Source: Promethearchaeota archaeon
Lineage (GTDB): Archaea; Asgardarchaeota; Lokiarchaeia; Sigyniarchaeales; SOKP01
Length of the DNA stretch: 64,000 nt
NCBI GenBank assembly: GCA_019058445.1
Contig: JAHPZA010000006.1
Location: 893,063-957,062 of the forward strand
Direction of reading: 5' to 3'
The translations under genes were made by a program, and so were the position numbers. Positions 9,009-18,528 of this stretch are shown here, piece by piece. Within the stretch, counting starts at the first letter, position 1. Each line of letters starts with the position of its first letter. A model generated the notes under the pieces. It had not been told where the DNA came from. It searched no databases and worked only from the letters and a program-made list of their open reading frames with translations.

Positions 9009-10445
9009 ATGAATGAAATTAATCCAAATTTAAATAAACGCCAATTAGATACTTCACTCGGCACAAGAATCGCTTATTCCAATGGTCCTTTTGTTGATTC
9101 ACTTTCTATAATTACTTGGGCATTTCTTGGATTTACATTCTATTTCGCCGTTGTTGGGTTGCCTATAATTTATATTACTATAGGTTTAATTATTGTAGCT
9201 TTTTGGGACGCCTTTAATGACCCCATTATTGGAGTAATATCAGATCGTACAAAATCGCGCTATGGTCGGCGGAAGTTTTGGCTATACATTATTTTTATCC
9301 CTTTTGTATTGATGAATATATTACTATGGACACCTCCATTTGGATCCTCCACCATTATTTTATTCGTTTATTTTCTTATTATTGCAATGTTATTCGATTT
9401 GACATATACCTTTTTTACTGTTAATACTAACGCTTTATGGCCAGAAATGTTCTTGACAATAGAAGACCGGACCAATGTAGGATTATGTCGTAGTATTTTC
9501 ACGGTCATTGGGACCTCACTCGCATACCTCATTCCCGGATTAATCATCATAGATATTGCCAATCAACGCAATTTAGCAGAAACTCCAGAGCAGTATATGC
9601 TCACAGGGGTAATCATTTCAATTATTATTTTGATATCATTTACAATTTTTCTTAAATGGGGTTCATTTGAGCGAAAGGAATTTGCGGGAGATGTTGAAAA
9701 AGCACCCTTGTTGATAGATTCATTTAAGATCACCTTTAAAAATAAGGCTTTTGTTCTTTATTGCATTATTGAATTATGTATTTTCTGTATTTATAGTATT
9801 TTTTTAAGTATGATGCCTTTATATGGAACATTTGTGCTTGGACTCGCAGAAGAAAATTCCTTTCTTATTAGTTTAATTGTGTTTGTTAGTCTTATAATAG
9901 GGATTCTGTTTACTCCTGTTTGGATGTCACTTCAGAAAAAGTATGGAATCCGAAAATGCTTCATGATTTGTCTGAGTTATTGGGGTGTAACCTTCATTTT
10001 ATTAATGACTGCTAATGATATCTTTACATCTTTCCTTTTTTTTAGTATGATGGGACCAGCACTAGGTGGAGCTATTTATTTGTATGAGCAGGGAGTGGCT
10101 GAAATAATTGATGATGATAGTGTTCGATCAGGACTCGAGGCTCGACGTGAGGGGGCATATTATGGGATTTCGGGATTAATAAATAGATTTGCAACTATTG
10201 TTAACATTTTAGTGATTAGTATTATTTTCACTAGAACCGGTTGGAGTGAATTTAATCCTAATCCGGGAGCAGATGTAATTTTTGGATTACGATTTTTAAT
10301 GGGTATTTATCCTTTGATAATTATAAGTGTGGCTTTATTTTGCTTGTATTTATATCCCATTCATGGAAAGCGTCTTGATGAAAATAAATTAATGCTCGCT
10401 GAACAGCGTTCTAAAAAACAGAAAGCGATCACTGAAAATATTTAA
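9009..10445 (+). CDS. GPH/MelB-like sugar:cation symporter
   Basis: A 478-residue, 12-helix GPH transporter. The diagnostic motif is FNDPIIGVISDRTKSRYGRR at residues 69-88, closely matching the MelB-type consensus. A second family element, LEARREGAYYGISG, precedes the last helices. It is more distant from the 227/1811 pair than those two are from each other. It directly follows two sugar oxidoreductase genes, so it probably imports their substrate. The sequence does not reveal which sugar. A strong hairpin lies just downstream of its stop. Confidence 0.9.
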   Translation: MNEINPNLNKRQLDTSLGTRIAYSNGPFVDSLSIITWAFLGFTFYFAVVGLPIIYITIGLIIVAFWDAFNDPIIGVISDRTKSRYGRRKFWLYIIFIPFVLMNILLWTPPFGSSTIILFVYFLIIAMLFDLTYTFFTVNTNALWPEMFLTIEDRTNVGLCRSIFTVIGTSLAYLIPGLIIIDIANQRNLAETPEQYMLTGVIISIIILISFTIFLKWGSFERKEFAGDVEKAPLLIDSFKITFKNKAFVLYCIIELCIFCIYSIFLSMMPLYGTFVLGLAEENSFLISLIVFVSLIIGILFTPVWMSLQKKYGIRKCFMICLSYWGVTFILLMTANDIFTSFLFFSMMGPALGGAIYLYEQGVAEIIDDDSVRSGLEARREGAYYGISGLINRFATIVNILVISIIFTRTGWSEFNPNPGADVIFGLRFLMGIYPLIIISVALFCLYLYPIHGKRLDENKLMLAEQRSKKQKAITENI

Positions 10446-10473
10446 GGTTAAAGTATAATTGAAACTATATCTT

Positions 10474-10493
10474 CGTGAAACAGGTATTTCACG
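10474..10493. terminator. Hairpin between convergent genes, possible terminator
   Basis: A perfect 7-bp inverted repeat, CGTGAAA and TTTCACG, encloses a 6-base loop. It lies 28 bp after the stop of the 9009 transporter and about 70 bp before the stop of the convergent MFS gene. Position and structure fit an intrinsic terminator or RNA-stabilising stem serving either strand. Archaea usually terminate at T-rich tracts rather than at hairpins, so the role is uncertain. Confidence 0.45.
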
Positions 10494-10565
10494 TAGTTAT
10501 TTCTAAATTTTATAGAAACTCAAAAAAATAATAAAAAAAAAATAATTAAATTTTAAATACTTTTT

Positions 10566-11855
10566 CTAATCCATTCCAACTGGGGTTTCAACGTCCCCGG
10601 CTTCCCCTCTTTTAACGAAAAGCATACAAACGAACCCTGCTATAATGAAGAATGAAGTGAATAAAAGTAATGTAGTATTTCCGAAGATGTCAGTTAAAAA
10701 TCCAACAATAACAGGGCCCATTATTGCTCCCAAAAAGATTGCGAGGAAATAAATACCCGTAAATGTACCTGTTCGCTTTTCTGTGGGTACTAGCTCCCAT
10801 AAAACAACTACAGCTAGTGTATTTACAAAGGCGAATCCAAGACCTGCAATAATAAAGCCTATAATTATCATTGTCGGAGTCTGGAAGATAAAACCAATTA
10901 GCATCCCCACAGTGAAGAGAATTAATCCTATTCTAATCGGTAATATTCTTCCAACTTTAGTTGCGATGATTCCAGCGGGAACTGCCATAAGAATAAAGGT
11001 TAATGACATAAATATCAACATCGTTCCAGCAGGACCGCGTTCTAATCCTAAAACATCAACTGCATATACAGGAAAAAGGGATGTAAGGGCGTAATACGCA
11101 CAAAACCATAAAAATATGCCTAATAGAATGGCTAGTGCACTTTTATCTTCACTTCTACCAATATACCTAAAGCTTTCAATCAAGCCTTCAAAAGGGCCTT
11201 CTTCCCGTTTGGTTTTTTCACCCGTTGCTTTCTCCGCCTCTAAAACTTGTTGGTAAACATACGCATCTTTTTCCTTTACTGTTAGCATCATTATAATTAA
11301 ACAAATTACCATTAAAATTGCAATTGTTAGAAAGGCTAATACTAAACTGATGGGGACAAGTATAAAGTTTAAAATAAAGGCAACAATAGTACCTAATCCT
11401 GCCATTAAATTAAAGATGGCATATCCTTTGGAACGATTAATGGGTTTTGTAAAGTCGGGCATAAGTGCTATGGTTTGACCTCTAAAACAGGCCATCGCTA
11501 TGTTAAAAAAAAGCATGTAAAGGATTAATAACCAAAAAGGATCTGACGCGGGATTAATAGTTGCAATTAAAACGAAGAAAACAGCTGAAATGGGCACCCC
11601 TACCATTATATATGGCATTCTTCTCCCATATTTAGTTCGAGTGTTATCAGATACACTCCCCATAATAGGAATAATTATTATCCCAATCATATTATCTAAA
11701 GCCATCCATAATCCAACTAATCCATAAGAACCTAAATATTCGAAAAGTGTTATAGGAACTTGGGCATCATAGAGAGTCCAGGCCATCATGTTTAAAAAGA
11801 AACCTAAGCTGAGGGAGAATGCTAATCCTAATTTAAATTTTTCTTGTTCATTCAT
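10566..11855 (-). CDS. MFS sugar-type transporter
   Basis: A 429-residue major facilitator carrier with about 12 helices. The loop 2-3 signature is GSVSDNTRTKYGRRMPY (residues 66-82), resembling SLC45/GPH-like sugar carriers. Acidic residues Asp30 (helix 1), Glu39 and Asp54 (helix 2) lie in or beside the membrane and could bind a proton or cation. It is paralogous to the 13358 gene on the same strand, which lacks these three acids. The gene is convergent with the 9009 transporter and starts at ATG 11855. The substrate is unknown; a sugar is inferred from the surrounding island. Confidence 0.88.
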   Translation of the reverse strand: MNEQEKFKLGLAFSLSLGFFLNMMAWTLYDAQVPITLFEYLGSYGLVGLWMALDNMIGIIIIPIMGSVSDNTRTKYGRRMPYIMVGVPISAVFFVLIATINPASDPFWLLILYMLFFNIAMACFRGQTIALMPDFTKPINRSKGYAIFNLMAGLGTIVAFILNFILVPISLVLAFLTIAILMVICLIIMMLTVKEKDAYVYQQVLEAEKATGEKTKREEGPFEGLIESFRYIGRSEDKSALAILLGIFLWFCAYYALTSLFPVYAVDVLGLERGPAGTMLIFMSLTFILMAVPAGIIATKVGRILPIRIGLILFTVGMLIGFIFQTPTMIIIGFIIAGLGFAFVNTLAVVVLWELVPTEKRTGTFTGIYFLAIFLGAIMGPVIVGFLTDIFGNTTLLLFTSFFIIAGFVCMLFVKRGEAGDVETPVGMD

Positions 11856-12236
11856 TTTAAATCCTTATTTATTTTGACTATAATTCAAGTGTTAAACGAT
11901 CTATAACAATATCCTTACAGATACTGATTTTAATATTCGTCTTTTTATTATATATATTTGTCCAAAGTTGATCTAAGGATGCTATTATTATTATCATACA
12001 GCTGAAATACAGAGGAAGAATTGATAAATATAATTAAAAATCAATTAGATCAAGCGTAGATTGAAACCACACCTGTAAAAGCACTTCTGTAAAATTTTTT
12101 TAATATAGACCAAAATGTCACCAAGCCTTATATAGAGAAGGTAAGATTATATAATCAATCAATTCGAAAAAGTATAATAATTAGATTTTATCAAATATCT
12201 TAAAAATCTAAAAATTTTGATTTTCAAGCCTTATAA
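11856..12236. other. 381-bp intergenic region without a recognised gene
   Basis: This spacer separates the divergent MFS gene (-) and the small 96-residue gene (+). It contains an A/T-only stretch around 11947-11961 (tatatatattt-like) that could be a TATA element. A short repeated word, CTGTAAAA, occurs at about 12071 and again at about 12086. I see no tRNA cloverleaf, no open frame with coding character and no long inverted repeat. Confidence 0.5.
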
Positions 12237-12527
12237 ATGGTTCTAATGGAGATCATTAAATATTTGGGGGATAAACTAGCAAAAGAAATTAATATTAGTC
12301 CTCCAGCGGCAAGAGGTTTATTAAAACTTTCTATAAAGGACGAGTTGGATCCCTTTAGACCCTTATTTAAAATCACTTTTAATGAATTGAGAAATGTACT
12401 ACAAAATTCCTTTAAAAAAAGACTAATTAATTTAGAAATCTCTAATTATGAAGCAATTGTGAATCATATGATAATAGAATTAGAATTAAATCAATCACTA
12501 ATAACAATGGCAGGTGTTTATTTATAG
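12237..12527 (+). CDS. Small conserved-looking protein, first gene of a two-gene cassette
   Basis: A 96-residue soluble protein that I cannot assign to a named family. It is mixed helical, with a central stretch LLKLSIKDELDPF, then FNELRNVLQNSFKKRL, and an apolar C-terminus ending SLITMAGVYL. No cysteine cluster or nucleotide motif is present. The ATG at 12237 is used, with an in-frame ATG three codons later as alternative. Its stop (TAG, 12525-12527) overlaps the probable ATA start of the membrane protein that follows, and an AGGTG motif within its last codons is placed to serve that start. This translational coupling implies a joint function with the membrane protein. Confidence 0.6.
   Translation: MVLMEIIKYLGDKLAKEINISPPAARGLLKLSIKDELDPFRPLFKITFNELRNVLQNSFKKRLINLEISNYEAIVNHMIIELELNQSLITMAGVYL
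12512..12516 (+). promoter_or_regulatory. Putative ribosome binding site for a non-AUG start at 12524
   Basis: AGGTG matches the anti-Shine-Dalgarno end of archaeal 16S rRNA and lies 7 bases before an in-frame ATA. The downstream hydrophobic reading frame has no ATG, GTG or TTG anywhere before residue 37, so this site helps to place the start. Confidence 0.4.
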
Positions 12528-13309
12528 TATACTTAATATTATACTGGATTTTCATATTTTTATTATTTGGTTTCATAATAATACTACTTTTAGTTGGAAT
12601 TTTTTTCTTATTTAAAGCATGTCAAAACAGATTGAAAAATATTGCCATATTAGGGATTGGTTCTTTAGCATTTCCATTAGGATTTATTGTAAATTTTGTT
12701 TTTAATATGGGCCAAGTGTTTCAAGAATATTTTGTATTTGTTGGATTAATTTCTGTAGTCGTATTTACAAATATGACCTTTTATAAAGGACGAATGAAAA
12801 AAGCAAATATAATATTAATAATTGCTATAATTCTAGGTGTTATACAAATAGTTTTATTAAATTTGTATTATCCTCTTGAAATAAAAAGCGACCTATATTA
12901 TTATCTAAGACTTTCATTAGATTTGCCATATGTACTTTTGGTTTTTAATTGGTTGGCATATTCTTGTTATTTAGCATATAGGCGTTTGAAAAATCAAGAT
13001 ATTGAACCATGGATAAAAGTTAGGTACAAATTAATCGCAATTTCTTCATTCATAATAAGTTTATACCCCATTCCAAGATATTTTCAACCAAGAGAGATCC
13101 CTTGGGGAGATCCTACCGATCCAATCAGTCTTCTTATCTTTGGTATAACAGCAGTAATAGGAATTACTTATGCTATATTACTTTCAATCTCTTGGTTCAT
13201 GCCAGAATGGATGAAAAAGTATTTTAATAAAGGCTACAAAAGAGAGCTTGAAAAAGAATTTACCGAAGAAGAATTGACAAATTTAATCAAAAACCAATTA
13301 AGTAAATAA
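12524..13309 (+). CDS. Polytopic (about 7-TM) membrane protein with apparent ATA start
   Basis: If read only from the first conventional start (TTG 12632) the product has 225 residues, but the frame stays open back to 12452. The codons 12527-12610 encode a clean transmembrane helix (YWIFILLFGFIIILLLVGIF) that matches the character of the rest. I therefore extend it to ATA at 12524, giving 261 residues. Six to seven hydrophobic helices are followed by a charged cytoplasmic tail (YKRELEKEFTEEELTNLIK). Notable soluble-loop motifs are EPWIKVRYKLIAISSF and PWGDPTDPISLL. I do not recognise a named family. The coupling to the upstream small gene suggests a two-component membrane system. A sequencing error at the 5' end is the main alternative. 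Confidence 0.6.
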   Translation: MVYLILYWIFIFLLFGFIIILLLVGIFFLFKACQNRLKNIAILGIGSLAFPLGFIVNFVFNMGQVFQEYFVFVGLISVVVFTNMTFYKGRMKKANIILIIAIILGVIQIVLLNLYYPLEIKSDLYYYLRLSLDLPYVLLVFNWLAYSCYLAYRRLKNQDIEPWIKVRYKLIAISSFIISLYPIPRYFQPREIPWGDPTDPISLLIFGITAVIGITYAILLSISWFMPEWMKKYFNKGYKRELEKEFTEEELTNLIKNQLSK

Positions 13310-13357
13310 AAGACTCAGAAGTAAAATAAGAAACGATTATATGATTATACCATTTTT

Positions 13358-14629
13358 TTAATCAATTTTTCCGATATCCCCCGCATCTCCTTCTCTAACA
13401 AAAAGTATAGAAGCTAAAGCTGCCATAAAGAAAAGGGAAATAATAAGAAAGAAAAAATTAGTCCCCAGGAAATCAATAATAAAACCAATTAAGATAGGTC
13501 CTATTATAGCTCCTACGAAAATTGCAAGGAAATAGAGGCCTGTAGATGTTCCCGTATTTTTACCTGAAGGAAGCAGTTCCCATAGAATAACAACTACATG
13601 TATAACCATAAAAGAAAACCCTACTCCCGCTATAATAAGCCCGATAATTATCATTAGAGGAGTTTGAAATAAATGACAAAATATCATTCCAATAAAAAAT
13701 GTAATCAGACCTATTTTAATTGTTAATTTTCTTCCAATTTTGGTTCCTATTATACCAGAAGGAATAGTCATCAAAAAAAAAGATAAGGATAAAAATATTA
13801 ATAATGTCCCTGCGGGACCTCTTTCCAATTTCAAGACATCTGTGGCATATACACTGAAAAGTGATCTAAGTCCATAATATCCTGCTGAATACAAGAAAAT
13901 AGCTAATAATATAGCAATTGCACTTTTATCCTTGCTTCTAAAAATGTAGCTAATATTTTCAATCAAACTTTGAAAAGGACCATCATTATTGCTATCCTTC
14001 TTTTTATCCATTTCGATGATTAGTTGATATCCATAAGATTCATTTTCATTAATCTTTAGCAACATTAAAATTAAACACAACACCATAATTATAGCAATCA
14101 TTAAAAATCCGAAAGTAAGGCTAATAGGCACTAAGAAAAAACTTATAAGAAACGCAAGAATGGAGCCTATACTTGCCATAAAATTAAAAACCGCGTATCC
14201 TTTACTTCTGTTGACTGGTTTTATAAAGTCCGGCATAAGAGCAATAGACTGGGATCTAAAACTCGACATAAAAAAAGTAAATATAACCATATAGAGGAGC
14301 AATAACCAGAGAGGATCTGAGCTGGGATTTATAGTTGAGATAAGGACAAAAAAAAGTGCAGATATAGGAATTCCAACCATTAAATAGGGCATTCTTCTCC
14401 CATATTTCGTCCGAGTCTTATCAGAAACAGAACTGATTATTGGGATGACAATAATAGGGATAATGTTGAAAATCGCAATCCAAAAACCGACTAATCCATA
14501 AGAACCTAAATATTGAAAGAGAGTAATAGATACCTGAGCATAATAAAAAGTCCAACAGAGTATATTAATAAAAAAACCTAAACTCAGAAAGAGTGTTAAA
14601 TGTAAATTAAATTTATCTTGTTCGTTCAT
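13358..14629 (-). CDS. MFS sugar-type transporter (paralogue lacking membrane acids)
   Basis: A 423-residue, 12-helix MFS carrier that aligns without gaps to the 10566 product over the first 90 residues. It shares SSVSDKTRTKYGRRMPYLMVG and later TSTGLYFLAIFVGAIIGP. Compared with that paralogue, Asp30 is Tyr, Glu39 is Gln and Asp54 is Phe, so three acids in helices 1-2 are gone. It could therefore be a uniporter or have a different coupling ion. Its start lies 16 bp downstream of the stop-proximal end of the 14645 oxidoreductase gene on the same strand, so the two probably form an operon. It is convergent with the 12524 gene. Confidence 0.88.
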   Translation of the reverse strand: MNEQDKFNLHLTLFLSLGFFINILCWTFYYAQVSITLFQYLGSYGLVGFWIAIFNIIPIIVIPIISSVSDKTRTKYGRRMPYLMVGIPISALFFVLISTINPSSDPLWLLLLYMVIFTFFMSSFRSQSIALMPDFIKPVNRSKGYAVFNFMASIGSILAFLISFFLVPISLTFGFLMIAIIMVLCLILMLLKINENESYGYQLIIEMDKKKDSNNDGPFQSLIENISYIFRSKDKSAIAILLAIFLYSAGYYGLRSLFSVYATDVLKLERGPAGTLLIFLSLSFFLMTIPSGIIGTKIGRKLTIKIGLITFFIGMIFCHLFQTPLMIIIGLIIAGVGFSFMVIHVVVILWELLPSGKNTGTSTGLYFLAIFVGAIIGPILIGFIIDFLGTNFFFLIISLFFMAALASILFVREGDAGDIGKID

Positions 14630-14644
14630 TTTATCAAGGAGAAT

Positions 14645-15751
14645 TTAGTTCATATCATCAATAAAAATTTCTTTACCGATTTCTGATGATTTTATAGTAG
14701 CTAAATTAAATTTTAAAACATATCTTGCCTGTTCACCAGATAATATTGGCACTTTATTTCCTTTTACAGCCTCAATAAAATGTTTTGTTGCATTGATAAA
14801 ACTATATTTCCAATCTTTCTCAAAATCGGTATATATTTCAACTTTACCGTCTCGAATAATAACTATTGGGGGAAAAACTTCTGAATTTGACATTTTATTT
14901 CCAATTGATGTTCCTTGATTAATTTTCATTAAGCCTCGGCTCCCAATAATTTCAATAAACTCATCTGTAGGATAGTACTTAGAGGGAAGCTCCATTTCTG
15001 GCATTAATGCAAATTCCATATTACCATATTGAGGGACTATATGCTCTCTACTTGCTTTATATTTCCACATTACGTATGCAGGAGCATCAATCCCTTTATA
15101 ATTATCTGTCCACGCAAAAACTTTTTCAATATCTTCCCCAAATAGCCACCATCCTAAAGAAAATGCATGCCAGCCATTATCAAATAAAACAGGGGATCCT
15201 TTTTCAGCACCGCCTACCTGATTTGGATCTAATCGCCATTTATCAGCACTTTCTGGAACATTCCATCCTCCTTTAACACCCATAGCAACTTTAATTCTAA
15301 TAGATGAGGGATCCCCTATGTAATCTTGATCAATGAGTTCCTTTGCTTTAAGAATATGGGGATCAAACATGAAATTTTCATAAATAGACAGAATCGAGCC
15401 TGATTTATTACAAGCATCAATCATACAATCTGCTTCTTTTAATGACATGGCCATTGGCTTTTGAACCGATATACCCTTTATTCCTTTTTGAGCAGCATAA
15501 ATCACGGCCTCAGCGTGCAGATGATGTGGTAAAAGAATTTCTATTATATCTAAGTCCTCATTGTCAATCATTTTTTTATAATCAGAATACACTGGGATTG
15601 ATTTATTAAGATTAAACGTCTCAATTTTATTTTTAGCTTTTTCGACAGTTCTATTACTTAAGCATTTGATTTCCACATCGGTATTATTAAGATACCCGAG
15701 CACATTTAAATTAAAAATTGCTCCTGTTCCTATTATTCCTACTTTTAACAT
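14645..15751 (-). CDS. Gfo/Idh/MocA-family oxidoreductase
   Basis: A 368-residue NAD(P)-dependent oxidoreductase, about 50 residues shorter than the two copies at 6258 and 7672 because it lacks their C-terminal tail. The Rossmann motif is VGIIGTGAIF, the catalytic region GISVQKPMAM with Lys98, and the substrate-domain motif LFDNGWHAFSLGWWL with the expected Asp and His. It is the first gene of a probable minus-strand operon with the MFS carrier at 13358, consistent with uptake and oxidation of a sugar. The GH94-like enzyme lies just upstream, about 110 bp away on the same strand, and may supply its substrate. Confidence 0.9.
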   Translation of the reverse strand: MLKVGIIGTGAIFNLNVLGYLNNTDVEIKCLSNRTVEKAKNKIETFNLNKSIPVYSDYKKMIDNEDLDIIEILLPHHLHAEAVIYAAQKGIKGISVQKPMAMSLKEADCMIDACNKSGSILSIYENFMFDPHILKAKELIDQDYIGDPSSIRIKVAMGVKGGWNVPESADKWRLDPNQVGGAEKGSPVLFDNGWHAFSLGWWLFGEDIEKVFAWTDNYKGIDAPAYVMWKYKASREHIVPQYGNMEFALMPEMELPSKYYPTDEFIEIIGSRGLMKINQGTSIGNKMSNSEVFPPIVIIRDGKVEIYTDFEKDWKYSFINATKHFIEAVKGNKVPILSGEQARYVLKFNLATIKSSEIGKEIFIDDMN

Positions 15752-15861
15752 AATGTTCCTTCAAAATTTCTATTAAAATTACTTATGTATAATATCCATT
15801 TGTAAAAATATTTAATCAAATAAAAATGAATTTTAGTTTTTCCAACTTTATCAAATATTAA

Positions 15862-18528
15862 TTACATCGTAATTTTCCATTCAAGAGGTTTATTGGGAGC
15901 GCTCGATCCTTTCCAAATAAAGGTGTCTCCCTCTAGAATTAATTTTTCTATCTTATTATTAATGGTTAAGTTTTTAAACTCTGAAGCTTCACTTTCCTTT
16001 ATCCTTAATGAGAACTTCCAATTACCTTCTACATTCGGATTATACCACCCAGAATATCCCATCTTGGATTTTGAAAACCCTATCAAAGGAGATGAGAACT
16101 GATATTCTTCTTTAGGCAAAGAAGGAGAAAACTCCACACCTTCTTTAGTAAATTTTGCTCCTATTAAGTGGGTAGTAGTGAAAATTGGCCATGAATGTGG
16201 ATGTAAATTCATAACGGGAAAATCTGTCCAACTAATACTGATATAATCTTCTTTCATTGTTTTCAAATCCTCTGGATCCTTAGTTAGAAAGTATTTAAAG
16301 AAGTGTGTATGACCAGGATACTCCGATAATTCTGAGTTATACGTATCTGGACCACTCCAAATACCATACCAAATTTCTGGATATATCTCAGCATGCGTGG
16401 AGAGTGTGTTTTTTTTCCATTCTTCCCATGCCATCTCTCCATCTAATAATGATAAAGCCCAAATTAGTGTGCCATTTATAGAAGGCCAAATCCCCCCATT
16501 AACTCTCATACCAATTTCTCTACTCATTACTTTTAAAGGTTGACTGAGTAATCTGGCACCAATTTTAGATGGCTGCCGTACCAACTCATCAATTGATTTC
16601 TTTAATATTATACTTTGCTCTGAATCCGCTGCACCACCAATGATAGCCCAGGGTTGTGGTTCAAGCCATAGTTTTTCTTCTCCTATCCAACCTAAGTCTT
16701 CTGTAAACCATGCTCTTTTAAACCATTTACCCGTCCAAAGATCATGGACAATATCTTTTTGTGAAGTAGCATAATTCAAAGCCTTAACAGCTCCCTGTTC
16801 ATCATCTATAAATTCTAACATTTCAGAATATATTTTTAAAGTGTAAGAAGCCATTGCTGCGTTAAGAATACTTTCACCCTTTTCCCTAACTTCATCATGT
16901 TTATCATTGGGAACATGTCCTATCACAGCTCCATCATTCCAATCCCCATTTGATAGGCGCTGAATTCCATGCTTTCCTTTACCAGACACCTCAGTAAAAT
17001 GGGTAAAGCATCGGGCAAGTATATCTTTTATTGATGCTTGACTAGCTTTTCTTCCATATACTGGATATGTTGCTATCATTTCTTCAAGGAAGGGTGTATC
17101 TCTCGTGGCTAAGATGTATTCACTAGTTAACCATAATATCCACATTTCTAAATCACTTGGAAAAAAGGGTTCAGGAAGGATCATCCCATTCCCACATATA
17201 GCATAAGGAATTTCCCCGTCTTCATTTACAGTTTTCAAAGTATATCGGATGATTTCTTTAACTATAGCTGGTTGGGTATAAATAAACGGGAAGACATGTT
17301 GTACTGGATCACGGGAGGCACCTTGGAATCCTATAATATATTGATATACATGTCCTTGAGATAAGATATGCTCTTTAAAAAAATCGTCGTAAGTCATCGC
17401 ACTACGTAGATAATAATTGTGCCAAATTAATTCACGTTGAACCCAATTTTCATCTGGTATATTTAACTTGATTTGATTTTGTTTCCAAGCTTCACATGTA
17501 TTTTGCCAGTGATTTGATACATTCTTTCTATATTTTTCCAAAAGCGGTACCAGTTCGATGTCATTGGGTAAATATCCAAAAGCAAAGTATAAGGTCTTGC
17601 TTTCACCTGGCGCTAAATGAAAATTTCGCTCTAAAAATAAGGCACTTTTCTCATCAGTTGTACCTAAACTTGAAGAAAGGTGAGAATATATACCTTTAGG
17701 ATTTTTAATTCCCCCTTTAGCGAAAAAATCTGCTCCATTAGTAGTATATTTGTCAAAAGGCGCATCTAAAGATACGAGAAAAGTCGATGGGGGAAACATG
17801 TCATCAAATGAGGGTCTTGGAATTCTTTTTTTTTTAGCGTCTTTTCTTCCTTGAAAATATTTCTTTTCAAGAAGTCCCATATTATCTTCAATGATACTAA
17901 ATTCATGAGTGAATTTTTCGCTAAATTCTCGCCGTAATTTTCTTATAAAGGAAACATCCTTATTTTCTATAGAATTACCATAGGCAAGGATTGAAAATTG
18001 ATGCATTTTACAGCCCCAATATTCTATCCAGCGTAGGTCTACTGGGACATCTTTATTATTTTGAATTTTAACTTGAGAAATTAAAAGAGGATCATCTCCA
18101 AATGGAGCAAAAACAACCTGATCAATTTTAAGATCAGAATTTTTTATGATTTTCCTAAAATAACCGATTCCAAAAATTCTTTCAAATGAGCTATAATTCG
18201 CGTTATAATACGTAGAAATAAATTTCTCTCCATCTATGAGATAACCAAAACCTCCTGCGTACTGCCCATATGCTGGATCAAATTCATTGAGATATTTCGG
18301 ACTTCCTTCATCTTGGCGTACTTGAATATGACCATAATTAGAAGCGACCGCCACTAACCTATCATTACCCACTTGATGAATATGCTCATTTTTTAACAGA
18401 TAAAGCTCTTTCATAGGTGTAATTGCTTTTGGATCTTCCATTTGATTACATATATATTTATATGCAGGAAGTCCAAATTCATCCTCAATCCATTCGCCAA
18501 AATATCCTGATCCATATGTTTTTGCCAT
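15862..18528 (-). CDS. GH94-like glycoside phosphorylase or hydrolase
   Basis: An 888-residue enzyme resembling the cellobiose/chitobiose phosphorylase group (GH94, formerly glycosyltransferase 36). The N-terminal half (to about residue 340) is a beta-rich domain with GGFGYLIDG and YWGCKMHQF. The C-terminal half is the helical barrel, including QGASRDPVQHVFPF (residues 402-415) and the key motif NGDWNDG at 527-533, whose Asp is the proposed general acid in GH94. The barrel continues with GGIWPSINGTLIWAL and GPDTYNSELSEYPG. It lacks a signal peptide, so it acts on imported oligosaccharides. It is probably expressed from a TATA element at about 18558-18580. Phosphorolysis of a beta-glucoside is the first guess; related clan families cannot be excluded. 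Confidence 0.82.
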   Translation of the reverse strand: MAKTYGSGYFGEWIEDEFGLPAYKYICNQMEDPKAITPMKELYLLKNEHIHQVGNDRLVAVASNYGHIQVRQDEGSPKYLNEFDPAYGQYAGGFGYLIDGEKFISTYYNANYSSFERIFGIGYFRKIIKNSDLKIDQVVFAPFGDDPLLISQVKIQNNKDVPVDLRWIEYWGCKMHQFSILAYGNSIENKDVSFIRKLRREFSEKFTHEFSIIEDNMGLLEKKYFQGRKDAKKKRIPRPSFDDMFPPSTFLVSLDAPFDKYTTNGADFFAKGGIKNPKGIYSHLSSSLGTTDEKSALFLERNFHLAPGESKTLYFAFGYLPNDIELVPLLEKYRKNVSNHWQNTCEAWKQNQIKLNIPDENWVQRELIWHNYYLRSAMTYDDFFKEHILSQGHVYQYIIGFQGASRDPVQHVFPFIYTQPAIVKEIIRYTLKTVNEDGEIPYAICGNGMILPEPFFPSDLEMWILWLTSEYILATRDTPFLEEMIATYPVYGRKASQASIKDILARCFTHFTEVSGKGKHGIQRLSNGDWNDGAVIGHVPNDKHDEVREKGESILNAAMASYTLKIYSEMLEFIDDEQGAVKALNYATSQKDIVHDLWTGKWFKRAWFTEDLGWIGEEKLWLEPQPWAIIGGAADSEQSIILKKSIDELVRQPSKIGARLLSQPLKVMSREIGMRVNGGIWPSINGTLIWALSLLDGEMAWEEWKKNTLSTHAEIYPEIWYGIWSGPDTYNSELSEYPGHTHFFKYFLTKDPEDLKTMKEDYISISWTDFPVMNLHPHSWPIFTTTHLIGAKFTKEGVEFSPSLPKEEYQFSSPLIGFSKSKMGYSGWYNPNVEGNWKFSLRIKESEASEFKNLTINNKIEKLILEGDTFIWKGSSAPNKPLEWKITM

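Noticed and set aside
10783..11094. Open frame on the plus strand inside the MFS gene
   Set aside because: It is antisense to conserved transmembrane codons and has no recognisable protein features; its composition is that of an antisense shadow.
11856..12236. tRNA or small RNA gene in the long spacer
   Set aside because: No cloverleaf, no TPsiC-like box and no strong stem were found; the CTGTAAAA repeat is too short to interpret.
12632..13309. Start of the membrane protein at TTG 12632
   Set aside because: This would discard a continuous transmembrane helix encoded in frame just upstream, and no ribosome binding site precedes the TTG.
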